Shown piece by piece: positions 17,843 to 25,502 of a DNA stretch of 64,000 nt. The DNA is taken from assembly GCA_020636845.1 (NCBI GenBank), contig JACJXD010000007.1, forward strand, positions 1 to 64,000, given 5' to 3'. Numbering within the stretch: the first letter of the stretch is position 1; the number at the start of each line of letters is the position of its first letter. The position numbers were made by a program, and so were the translations under genes. Under the pieces are notes generated by a model, which was not told the DNA's origin, made no database searches, and was given only the letters and a program-made list of their open reading frames with translations. This stretch comes from Bacteroidales bacterium (GTDB lineage Bacteria > Bacteroidota > Bacteroidia > Bacteroidales > Tenuifilaceae).

Positions 17843-20371
17843 TCATTTAGTCTCTTCACATTCTTTATTCAACCAATTCAACTTTAAACCATCCCCTAAA
17901 TCCCCACTGTATTTTATCAAATACTTTTCCCCGGGAAGTATATGCAGGTAATTATTCTCGAACCTGCAACTGGCGTTATCGCTGCTTAGTTCTACAAAAA
18001 AGGCAGGGCATTTCGACGAAAGCACCACAGTACCTCCGTTGCTATTTTTTATTACTTGCGTTGATATCTGAGGGTACTGCGTTTGTAAATTACCTGTCTT
18101 TCCAAAAAACGCAAACGATTCAAACTCCTGTCCATTATTCAAACTCATTTTAGTGAGTAAAAAGTATTTATTGCTATTGATTTTTGCTATTGGATTCGAA
18201 ATTTTTCCAACCTCAACGGCAATATTCGGTTGTAAGGTAATATTCTTGCTCCATAACTTCAACGTATCACCATACGTACTTAGAACAGCCACGGAGATTT
18301 TCCCGCTCACGGAAAACAAACTATCCGTAACCGCTCTTACCGAAATAACGCTATCATCAGCCTGCGATGCAACTAAAACTTTTCTGTAGCAATTTCGAAC
18401 TGCATACTGAATCGCTTTCCAGCGTCCCAAATAATCGATGCCCGACCACGACACTACCGGCCAACAATCGTTCAACTGCCAGTACAACGTACCCATGCAA
18501 CGCGGCGAAGCCAACCGCTGCGCTTCAATGGCTGTTTTATAGCCAATCGCCTGCGTAATCTGGCTGGCATAAATCCACTCATCAAGACCAGAAGGATTAA
18601 ATCCGTTACGCTCCATGTAAGCCTTTATAATCTGATAGCCTTCCGAATGTTTTTGGTGGCAAAGCATTTCGACAGAGTCTGGCAACGCGCCATCATTGCT
18701 AAATAATTTTACCGTTTGAATTGAAGGTGCTCCCTGAAAACCATACTCGCTCATAAACCGAGGGACTTTTTCTTGAAACACGGCAAACGGTTCCTTTCCC
18801 CACCAAACGCCCCAGTAATGCGAATCGCCATTAGTCATACTTGTCTTTTGTCCCCACCCAAATTTTGGAGAAGAGGGCCAGTAACTTACCGTAGAATCAT
18901 ACCTACTTACAATGTATGGTAACAAGTTACCAAATAACTTATTGTAGCCGTTCCAAATAGAGTCCGCAACTGAAGGGGTAGCCTCAAATTGCGATTTCCA
19001 TCCCCAGTTGTGCCAACCCTCGTCAACCTCGTTATTACCACACCATAGAGCCAAACACGTATGCGCCCTAAGCCGCTTAACCTGTTGCTCGGCTTCCACC
19101 TTAACATTTTGTAAAAACTCGCTGTTCCATGGATACATTGAGCAAGCAAACATAAAATCCTGCCAAACCAAAATGCCTCGCTCGGTGCAAGCCTGCATAA
19201 AAACATCGGGAGGATAAGCACCTCCTCCCCAAACCCTTACCATGTTAAAGTTACTTTTTCGAGCATCTTCGGCAATCGAAATCCACGCTGCATTCGAAAC
19301 CGAAGGCAGAAAACTATGAGGAGGTATAACATTCGCACCCTTTGCAAACATCGGTTTCCCGTTAACCTTAAAGAAAAAGGTCTCGCCAATGCTATCAGGA
19401 GCATTAACCAGTTCTACTGTTCGAACACCTACTTTAAAAACTTTATCAAAAAAAATATTCTGCTTTCTCGCTACCTTCAACCTGAAATTATAAAGATGTT
19501 GATTCCCCATTCCATTAGGCCACCAGAGTTGGGGATTTTCAATGTTAAACCGTTGTTGAAATCGACCTTTTTCAACTTCAAAATCGACTACTGTATCAAT
19601 TAAATGAACATTGGTTTCGGTATCTATCAACCGTAATTCATAATTGCCGCTACCCAAACTATAATCAAAATCAAGATTCATGATAGCATTATCCTCACTT
19701 ACGCCAATTGTGGTAATGGCAACATTCCGTATATCAACCTCTTCAGGCTGATAAAGATAAACCGGCTGCCAAATTCCACACGTTACAAACCGGGGCCCCC
19801 AATCCCATCCAAAATGGTATGGCGATTTGCGCGTAAAAGCCCATTCGCCACCCGGCAACGAATATTTATAGTTTGCCGCTTCCTGTTTGGCAACGTTTAC
19901 CGCCGAAACAAAAATTACCCGAAGGCTATTCGTTCCTCTCTTTAGGATTGTTGCACAATCCTTACGCCATTGCCTAAACATATTGTTGGTCAACAATATC
20001 AACGAGTCGTTTAGGTAAACATGAGCATAAGTATCCAACCCATCGAACACCAAATAAATTGGCCTGTTCAAATTAAATGATTCGGGTAAGTTAAATTTAC
20101 GTTGATATTCCCAATTCAACGTATCAATCCACCCTAACTGCACATTATTACAACCTGTATAAGGATCGGGAATTTTGCCATCGGCAAAAAGATCGGTATG
20201 CACAGTTCCCGGAACACTTGCTCTAAGCCATTCGTCGTTGCTATCGGCATTTCGAAACAGCCACTCATCTCCAAGATTAATAGATTGCTGAGAAAAAACA
20301 ACCAAAGCATTTAAAAGCAATGCTAATAGAAGAGAAAAATGCTTATACAATTTCTTTTTCGACCGTTTCAC
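17843..20371 (-). CDS. Beta-mannosidase, GH2
   Basis: It hydrolyses terminal beta-mannose, for example the core Man-beta-1,4-GlcNAc of N-glycans after alpha-mannose removal. The 842-residue protein has a signal peptide (cleavage near FSQ, residue 28), a sugar-binding jelly-roll (LGDEWLFR...SVPGTVHTDL), the FGWDWGPRF motif at about 187, and the catalytic barrel. Acid/base E448 is in LWCGNNEVDEGW and nucleophile E542 in FMSEYGFQG. Its start lies two bases after the ROK kinase stop, so the two are co-transcribed. Being exported, it acts on glycans in the periplasm. Confidence 0.93.
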   Translation of the reverse strand: MKRSKKKLYKHFSLLLALLLNALVVFSQQSINLGDEWLFRNADSNDEWLRASVPGTVHTDLFADGKIPDPYTGCNNVQLGWIDTLNWEYQRKFNLPESFNLNRPIYLVFDGLDTYAHVYLNDSLILLTNNMFRQWRKDCATILKRGTNSLRVIFVSAVNVAKQEAANYKYSLPGGEWAFTRKSPYHFGWDWGPRFVTCGIWQPVYLYQPEEVDIRNVAITTIGVSEDNAIMNLDFDYSLGSGNYELRLIDTETNVHLIDTVVDFEVEKGRFQQRFNIENPQLWWPNGMGNQHLYNFRLKVARKQNIFFDKVFKVGVRTVELVNAPDSIGETFFFKVNGKPMFAKGANVIPPHSFLPSVSNAAWISIAEDARKSNFNMVRVWGGGAYPPDVFMQACTERGILVWQDFMFACSMYPWNSEFLQNVKVEAEQQVKRLRAHTCLALWCGNNEVDEGWHNWGWKSQFEATPSVADSIWNGYNKLFGNLLPYIVSRYDSTVSYWPSSPKFGWGQKTSMTNGDSHYWGVWWGKEPFAVFQEKVPRFMSEYGFQGAPSIQTVKLFSNDGALPDSVEMLCHQKHSEGYQIIKAYMERNGFNPSGLDEWIYASQITQAIGYKTAIEAQRLASPRCMGTLYWQLNDCWPVVSWSGIDYLGRWKAIQYAVRNCYRKVLVASQADDSVISVRAVTDSLFSVSGKISVAVLSTYGDTLKLWSKNITLQPNIAVEVGKISNPIAKINSNKYFLLTKMSLNNGQEFESFAFFGKTGNLQTQYPQISTQVIKNSNGGTVVLSSKCPAFFVELSSDNASCRFENNYLHILPGEKYLIKYSGDLGDGLKLNWLNKECEETK

Positions 20372-20373
20372 AA

Positions 20374-21483
20374 TTAACTTTTTGCATTTAACTTATTCAA
20401 TGCAAACGCATAAGCGCCTACCGCAACTGCATAACTAGTTCCCAATCGCGATAACCCTACTCCAACTCGTTTTAACGAATCGTAATCAACCACTGCTTCA
20501 CTAAAAGGAACTTTTACCTTGCGCAATTCACCTTTTGTAAACAATAATCGTTGCTCCGTATTTTCCAAATCAAAAACTTTTAACTCTAGCCTATCTATTT
20601 TTTCTCCTTTTAAATTTGATATTTTCCCATTTAACTGCGAGAACATTGCAGGAGCAAAATACTTGTACGACTTTGACAAACCACCGCCGATTACCACAAC
20701 GGAATCGGTTAACGTAACCACATTTGCCAAAGCGTCGCCCACTACAGTTCCTAAAGTCTGAAAAGCAAGTCTTGCCGCATCCAAATCGCCATCGCGACTA
20801 CCATCGATAATTTCCGAAATTTCCTTTGGTGAAAGCAACTGCTTTTCGTCCCTTTTTGAATGTTTATGATAAACCCGCTGAACAGCACGAATGCTGGCAC
20901 CCTCCTCGGCAAAACAGTCAACGTTAATGCTATTTCGCATTAACCAAACTTCGGCTCCTGCCGAATTATCGCCAATATACAGTTGGTTATTTACTACAAA
21001 ACCTCCACCAAATCCGGTTCCAAGGGTAACACCGAAAAGATTTCGATACTGTTTCGGATTGTCGGCATCGCTAAGCATTTTATTAACCTCAGGCAAAAGA
21101 CCCGCAATAGCCTCACCATAAGCAAATAAATCACCATCGTTATTTATGAAAACAGGTAACTTAAACTGCTCCTGTAACATCGAACTTAAAGCAACGCCTC
21201 CCTTAAACCCGGGCAAATTTCCCAAATCGCCAATAATCCCGTTGGGATAATCGGCAGGCCCGGGAAATGCAAAACTTATTGCACTCGGCTTACTATCCAA
21301 CTTAGAGATAACCGTTTTAAAACCATCTATAATAGAAGCCAAGCACTTGCTTAAATTATCTCCATTGCTAGGCAAGACAACCGAATCGACAACGCTTTCC
21401 ATTCCCCTAATAGCCGAAAAAACAAAATTTGTTCCTCCAGCATCAAGGGTAAGAACTATCCTTCTATCGTTTTTATAAAGCAT
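20374..21483 (-). CDS. ROK-family sugar kinase
   Basis: The 369-residue protein has the ROK/actin-like fold: phosphate-binding LTLDAGGTNFVFS at about 10-22, SFAFPGPAD, the catalytic-base region INNDGDLFAYGEA, adenosine-binding GVTLGTGFGGGFV and VVIGGGLSK. The usual zinc motif of ROK kinases (CxCGxxGCxE) is absent; the region reads AEVWLMRNSINVDCF, so it belongs to a zinc-free subgroup. In this mannosidase cluster the likely substrate is mannose or another released hexose or hexosamine, but that is inference. It is longer than typical ROK kinases (about 300). It is coupled to the downstream beta-mannosidase gene. Confidence 0.85.
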   Translation of the reverse strand: MLYKNDRRIVLTLDAGGTNFVFSAIRGMESVVDSVVLPSNGDNLSKCLASIIDGFKTVISKLDSKPSAISFAFPGPADYPNGIIGDLGNLPGFKGGVALSSMLQEQFKLPVFINNDGDLFAYGEAIAGLLPEVNKMLSDADNPKQYRNLFGVTLGTGFGGGFVVNNQLYIGDNSAGAEVWLMRNSINVDCFAEEGASIRAVQRVYHKHSKRDEKQLLSPKEISEIIDGSRDGDLDAARLAFQTLGTVVGDALANVVTLTDSVVVIGGGLSKSYKYFAPAMFSQLNGKISNLKGEKIDRLELKVFDLENTEQRLLFTKGELRKVKVPFSEAVVDYDSLKRVGVGLSRLGTSYAVAVGAYAFALNKLNAKS

Positions 21484-21546
21484 GCTGCTGAATTATTATT
21501 CTGTTTAAAAACGTAAATTATTAAGTAAACAATTCCTGTTTTCTTG

Positions 21547-21570
21547 TCATGCCGAGCAAAGCCGAGGCAT
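21547..21570 (+). repeat. REP-like hairpin copy A
   Basis: TCATGCCGAGCAAAGCCGAGGCAT: the arms ATGCC/GGCAT enclose a GAGC...CCGA core. Two related copies with compensating arm changes lie at 21896 and 55909, both in the opposite orientation. This copy is at the 3' side of the GIY-YIG gene. Confidence 0.7.
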
Positions 21571-21572
21571 TT

Positions 21573-21842
21573 TTATACTTCATCATTTAAAAATCGCCAA
21601 CCAGAATTGAATTCATCTACCAAAGCATTTTTCTTTTTCCGGCTCCATCCTTTCAACTGTTTTTCTCGTTTAATCGCATCTTCTATATTCTCAAAACGTT
21701 CCCAATAAATTAAATTGTACGTGTTATACTTACCTGCAAAATGCGCTTTTTCATTCTTTGCATCCATTTCGTGTTGATATAGCCTTACTTTTAAATTATT
21801 AGTAACACCAATGTATAAAACCGTTCGCATGGCATTTGTCAC
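21573..21842 (-). CDS. Small GIY-YIG nuclease-domain protein
   Basis: The frame carries the YIG half of the domain (TVLYIGVTNNLKVRLYQHE), the catalytic-type Arg, and the C-terminal EDAIKREKQLKGWSRKKKNALV signature. These are typical of the roughly 85-95-residue UvrC-like GIY-YIG proteins. The nuclease cuts DNA in characterised members, but the role of this subfamily is unknown. The start is odd. The only usable codon in frame is GTG at 21842, yet upstream in-frame codons encode FFVYIVTN, which supplies the missing GIY half, and a TAA stop directly precedes them. The gene may thus be 5'-truncated or use a non-standard start. It sits between two inverted REP-like hairpins inside the sugar operon. 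Confidence 0.75.
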   Translation of the reverse strand: MTNAMRTVLYIGVTNNLKVRLYQHEMDAKNEKAHFAGKYNTYNLIYWERFENIEDAIKREKQLKGWSRKKKNALVDEFNSGWRFLNDEV

Positions 21843-21895
21843 GATGTAAACAAAAAATTATATGTTCCCAACGGCTTCATTATTCAATATTTTAA

Positions 21896-21918
21896 ATCCC
21901 TCGACAAGCTCGGGATGA
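21896..21918 (-). repeat. REP-like hairpin copy C
   Basis: On the minus strand: TCATCCCGAGCTTGTCGAGGGAT, arms ATCCC/GGGAT with a GAGC...TCGA core. It lies 5' of the GIY-YIG gene and is inverted relative to copy A on the other side. Confidence 0.65.
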
Positions 21919-22025
21919 TAATCTTAACCTTGTTTTTATTTTTATAAAATTAATCAACCATCTCTGCACAAACGCAATAATTACAAGAGAAATAAAATAA
22001 CTTAGGATAAAAACATTTTCTCCTG

Positions 22026-23177
22026 TTACACGGCAACTCTTTTAACTCCCCTAAACGACAAAACCAACAAATACCCAAAGCATAGTGCAGGAATAATAAA
22101 TGACAAGGTATGCATGTTCATGTCAACCATTTTGCCCATAAACATTGGTATTATGGCACCCCCAGAAATTGCCATACACATCAACCCGCTTAACTCGTTG
22201 GATGCTTCGGGCTTTTCTTCAACTGTAATAGAGAATAGCAAAGGCCAAATATTGGCAAAACCCAACCCACCAACAATGACGCCAACAATTGCCAACACTG
22301 GAGAACCCACCATCAGCAGAAGAATTCCCACAAAGCCCATACCTGCCGAAATTCTAAAAAAACTTTTAGGACTAAGTACCGTAAGCACCACGCCTCCTAC
22401 CAAGCGCCCAATGGTAAGCAAAAGGAAAAACAATGGCGCACCAAATTTACTTGCATTGTCGGGCGACATGCCAATGGCCTTATTTAATGGTAAAAGGAAA
22501 CGAGCCATACAAACCTCAGCACCTACATACAGGAATATGCCAATTACAGCCATAAGAAAAACAGGCTTATTCAGTAACCCCATACTCGATTTAAAACTTG
22601 GAGGAACATCAACCTTTGTTTCGTCAACCTTAATGAATAAAACCGACAAAAATGTTATTACCATAAATATGAAAAACACCGGAAATGCGGCACGCCAACC
22701 CAACTCCTTAAACATTACAATGGCAGCAACAGCAGTTACCAAATACGACGAAGCAGTGCTTCCAATACCCTTTACTCCCTGTGCAAACGACAAATTCCTA
22801 CTGTAAGCACCGGGTGAACTTACATCACGCATAATTGGATTTCCGGCAACCTGAAGTAATGTGGTACCAATTCCCAGTAAAAGAATGCACAGGCAAAGTA
22901 GCCAGTAACTCGGAGCAATAATCGTTGGAACTAGCAAGGCAACCGCATTAATGCCCAACCCAAGCAACAGTAAATTCTTTTTACCGATTCGGGCTGCAAG
23001 CAAACCACCCGGTAAACTAAACACCGCAAAAGCAATAAAAACAAAAAACGGTAGCAACGTTGCCATTACGTTATTGAGTTGATACTGTTTCATTACCGCA
23101 TCGGACATGGGCCCCATGGCATCGGCAACACCCATAGTTAAAAATGCGAGCAAAATGGCTAAGGTTTTCCGGTTCAT
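22026..23177 (-). CDS. Sugar MFS transporter (FHS/FucP-like)
   Basis: This 383-residue protein has about 12 membrane helices of the major facilitator superfamily. The N-terminal FFVFIAFAVFSLPGGLLAARIGKKNLLLLGLG loop (the MFS motif A equivalent) and LGIGTTLLQVAGNPIMRDV resemble the fucose/glucose/galactose:H+ symporter branch. It probably imports the monosaccharide released by the mannosidases for the ROK kinase to phosphorylate, although the sugar is inferred from context. It starts 21 bases after lacI and is likely in the same transcript and under LacI control. The insertion holding the GIY-YIG gene follows it. Confidence 0.87.
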   Translation of the reverse strand: MNRKTLAILLAFLTMGVADAMGPMSDAVMKQYQLNNVMATLLPFFVFIAFAVFSLPGGLLAARIGKKNLLLLGLGINAVALLVPTIIAPSYWLLCLCILLLGIGTTLLQVAGNPIMRDVSSPGAYSRNLSFAQGVKGIGSTASSYLVTAVAAIVMFKELGWRAAFPVFFIFMVITFLSVLFIKVDETKVDVPPSFKSSMGLLNKPVFLMAVIGIFLYVGAEVCMARFLLPLNKAIGMSPDNASKFGAPLFFLLLTIGRLVGGVVLTVLSPKSFFRISAGMGFVGILLLMVGSPVLAIVGVIVGGLGFANIWPLLFSITVEEKPEASNELSGLMCMAISGGAIIPMFMGKMVDMNMHTLSFIIPALCFGYLLVLSFRGVKRVAV

Positions 23178-23198
23178 AACAGATTAGTTAGGTTCGAA

Positions 23199-24218
23199 TT
23201 ATTTAATTTTTATTGAAGATTCTCGTGTAATAAGTGTTACCGGTTCAAAAATAGTTTCGTGTTCCTCAACCTTTTCCTGGTTAGAAATTTGCTCCATAAG
23301 CAAAGAAAATGTCCGAGAGCACAAAACATCCAATGGCTGGGTAACTACAGTTATCGATGGCTTTATTATCGAAAAGTAAGGCAAATCGTCGAAGCAAACC
23401 AATGCCACATCATCGGGAACTGCTAAGTTAAACTTAGACAGCACCGATAAAAAAGCAGTAGCCAAGTTGTTATTTACAGCAAAAACACAGTCGGGCAAAT
23501 TTTTCTCTTTTACCTTTTTACTAAAAATCTCATAAACAACGTTATAAATATCGCTAAAAGGAATTTGAACAACTTCGGGAACAATTGAATTATCGGTAAA
23601 AACTTTTTGAAATCCGCTTGTCCGCTCGCCCACCGAGGATATATAACTCGGCGTTATGTTCAACACCAAAGGATTCCTAAAACCCTGATTGAACAAATGC
23701 TGAGCAAGCGTTGCTCCTCCCTGACTATTTTCGGCAACCACCGCAGGAATCCCTGCGTTTGGAAAATACCTATCGATAAGTACCAAAGGAAACCCAGCCT
23801 TAAACATATTCTCCAACTCTTCGGAGTTTTCCTGCGACGAAGAAAGGATAATACCGTCAACCTGACGATTTCGAAGAATATTTATGAGCCGTAACTCCTT
23901 ATTAATATTCTCATCGGTACTACCAATTACAACATTATAGCCCGAATTTGCAGCTAAATCTTCCAACTGGCGTGCCATTGAAGCGTAAAATCCATTCGAA
24001 ATATCGGAAACAATAAGACCTATGGTATTACTAACCCCAGTTCGTAAACTTCGTGCCATTTGGTTAGGCTTATAGTTCAACTCACGTACCACTGCCATTA
24101 CCCTATCGCAAGTTAACTGCGATATTCCATACTTTTTAGCCTTTCCATTAATAACCAACGACACCAAAGCCTTGGACACACCAACCTTTTGTGCTATCAA
24201 ATCAATTGTAACCTTCAT
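23199..24218 (-). CDS. LacI-family transcriptional regulator
   Basis: The 339-residue protein has an N-terminal LacI helix-turn-helix (VTIDLIAQKVGVSKALVSLVINGK, about 2-25, and a hinge helix near PNQMARSLRTG) and a periplasmic-binding-like effector domain (NTIGLIVSDISNGFYASMARQLE). It is the first gene of the minus-strand sugar cluster. Two palindromic operators, at 24220-24235 and 24253-24266, flank its own -7 box, so it almost certainly represses itself and the transporter behind it. The effector is presumably mannose or a mannoside, inferred from the linked enzymes. Confidence 0.94.
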   Translation of the reverse strand: MKVTIDLIAQKVGVSKALVSLVINGKAKKYGISQLTCDRVMAVVRELNYKPNQMARSLRTGVSNTIGLIVSDISNGFYASMARQLEDLAANSGYNVVIGSTDENINKELRLINILRNRQVDGIILSSSQENSEELENMFKAGFPLVLIDRYFPNAGIPAVVAENSQGGATLAQHLFNQGFRNPLVLNITPSYISSVGERTSGFQKVFTDNSIVPEVVQIPFSDIYNVVYEIFSKKVKEKNLPDCVFAVNNNLATAFLSVLSKFNLAVPDDVALVCFDDLPYFSIIKPSITVVTQPLDVLCSRTFSLLMEQISNQEKVEEHETIFEPVTLITRESSIKIK

Positions 24219-24219
24219 A

Positions 24220-24266
24220 CTTAAATCGATTTAAGCAAATATATAAAAATAACTAAATCGATTTAG
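24220..24266. promoter_or_regulatory. Two LacI operators flanking the lacI promoter
   Basis: Perfect palindromes CTTAAATCGATTTAAG (24220-24235) and CTAAATCGATTTAG (24253-24266) share the core TAAATCGATTTA. Their centres are 32 bases apart, about three helical turns. Between them lies the -7 box TATATTTG (minus strand, 24236-24243). One operator covers the transcription start region up to the start codon, and the other covers the -33 region. Confidence 0.8.
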
Positions 24267-24344
24267 AATACTGTTCCGAAAATTCTATTTTCGCCCAAAC
24301 ATCAAAAAGTACTAAGAAATGTCCTTCAAGTTTAGAAATTCCAA

Positions 24345-24352
24345 TATATTTG
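24345..24352 (+). promoter_or_regulatory. Possible -7 box of the SPFH gene
   Basis: TATATTTG matches TAnnTTTG, but it lies 79 bases before the start and no -33 box is visible, so the assignment is weak. Confidence 0.3.
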
Positions 24353-24431
24353 AACTAGACGAACGCTATCGACAACTCACCGATAAAAGATAACAAACAA
24401 CTACAAACTATTAACCCTTAATTAAAATACC

Positions 24432-25388
24432 ATGGTACTTCTAAAATTTATCTTCTGGGTAATGCTATTTTACGGCATCATAGCCTTAGTGCTAAAACAT
24501 GTAAAACCGCAAACTGTAAAATTGCCACTGGGATTACCGGCTATTATTGTAAGCATTCTATTCATCGCTATTCTCTCACTAATTGTAATGGTAGGGCCAC
24601 AAGAAGTTGGCGTAATAACAACGCCTCGGGGGGTTCTGGAAAATCCGATACACACGGGATGGCACATTATTGCCCCTTGGAACGATGTTCATTTTATGGA
24701 TAAAACCGTTTGGGTATATACCTGCGCAAACGCTCAAGGAGAAGGAGAAAAACCTAACTCCGACGCAATTTGGGCACCAACTAAAGATGGTATAAAACTC
24801 GGTTTCGACGTGTCGGTTTCGTGGCGTATCGAAGCCAACCAAGCCCCTTGGATATATCAAAATGTAACCGAAAACGACGGAGGCCGTTCGGGCAGATATA
24901 TTTGGCTGGAAGACAACGTTATCAGAGCCAAACTAAAATCGGCACTTGCACTTACTGTTTCCAATTATACTCCAATAGAAGCGTACAGTACAAAGCGTAA
25001 CGATATTCAAAGTGATATTTTAAAGAGGATGAAAGACGAATGCAAACTTTACCGAATTATCATTGATAACGTTGATGTTCGCGAGGTATATTACAATGCT
25101 GATTATGAAAAAGCTATTAACGAAAAAAAACTTGCCGAGCAGGAAGCTTTAAGGTTAATTGAAGTAACCAAACAAAAAGAGGAACAACTAAAACAAGCAA
25201 CCATCGACAAGAATATCGCCATTGAAAAGGCCAAAGGCGAATCGGAAGCCCTTAAGATTAAAGGACAATCGATTTCCAGCAATCCAAAAATTATTGAGTT
25301 GGAATGGATTAACAAGTGGAACGGACAACTGCCTACCTACATGATGGGTAACGGACAAGGCATAATGGTTAACCTGAACAATAAGTAA
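24432..25388 (+). CDS. SPFH/Band 7 (prohibitin-like) membrane protein
   Basis: The 318-residue protein has two N-terminal membrane helices (about 3-22 and 35-56). An SPFH domain follows (VGPQEVGVITTPRGVLENPIHTGWHIIAP, residues about 56-230), then a charged, probably coiled-coil segment rich in Lys/Glu (EKKLAEQEALRLIEVTKQKEEQL). SPFH proteins form large ring assemblies on the membrane and often modulate proteases or membrane order. No FtsH or NfeD partner gene is adjacent, so the role here is open. It is transcribed alone, divergent from lacI, with a terminator behind it. Confidence 0.87.
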   Translation: MVLLKFIFWVMLFYGIIALVLKHVKPQTVKLPLGLPAIIVSILFIAILSLIVMVGPQEVGVITTPRGVLENPIHTGWHIIAPWNDVHFMDKTVWVYTCANAQGEGEKPNSDAIWAPTKDGIKLGFDVSVSWRIEANQAPWIYQNVTENDGGRSGRYIWLEDNVIRAKLKSALALTVSNYTPIEAYSTKRNDIQSDILKRMKDECKLYRIIIDNVDVREVYYNADYEKAINEKKLAEQEALRLIEVTKQKEEQLKQATIDKNIAIEKAKGESEALKIKGQSISSNPKIIELEWINKWNGQLPTYMMGNGQGIMVNLNNK

Positions 25389-25406
25389 CTAAAAATTCCA
25401 TTACAT

Positions 25407-25435
25407 AAAAAGCGGCCGATTTCTCGACCGCTTTT
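25407..25435 (+). terminator. Terminator between SPFH gene and carboxylase gene
   Basis: AAAAGCGG pairs with CCGCTTTT, with three further CGA/TCG pairs inside. It has A and T runs on both sides and can work in both directions between the convergent genes. Confidence 0.8.
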
Positions 25436-25502
25436 CGCTTTTAAACACACCCCAAAGTTAACTTAACGTAAATAAACGCCAGTCATTTTCAGTACAACAA
25501 AT

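Noticed and set aside
22114..22806. Long plus-strand frame opposite the MFS gene
   Set aside because: It mirrors the MFS gene; its translation is low-complexity and it has no homologue-like motifs.
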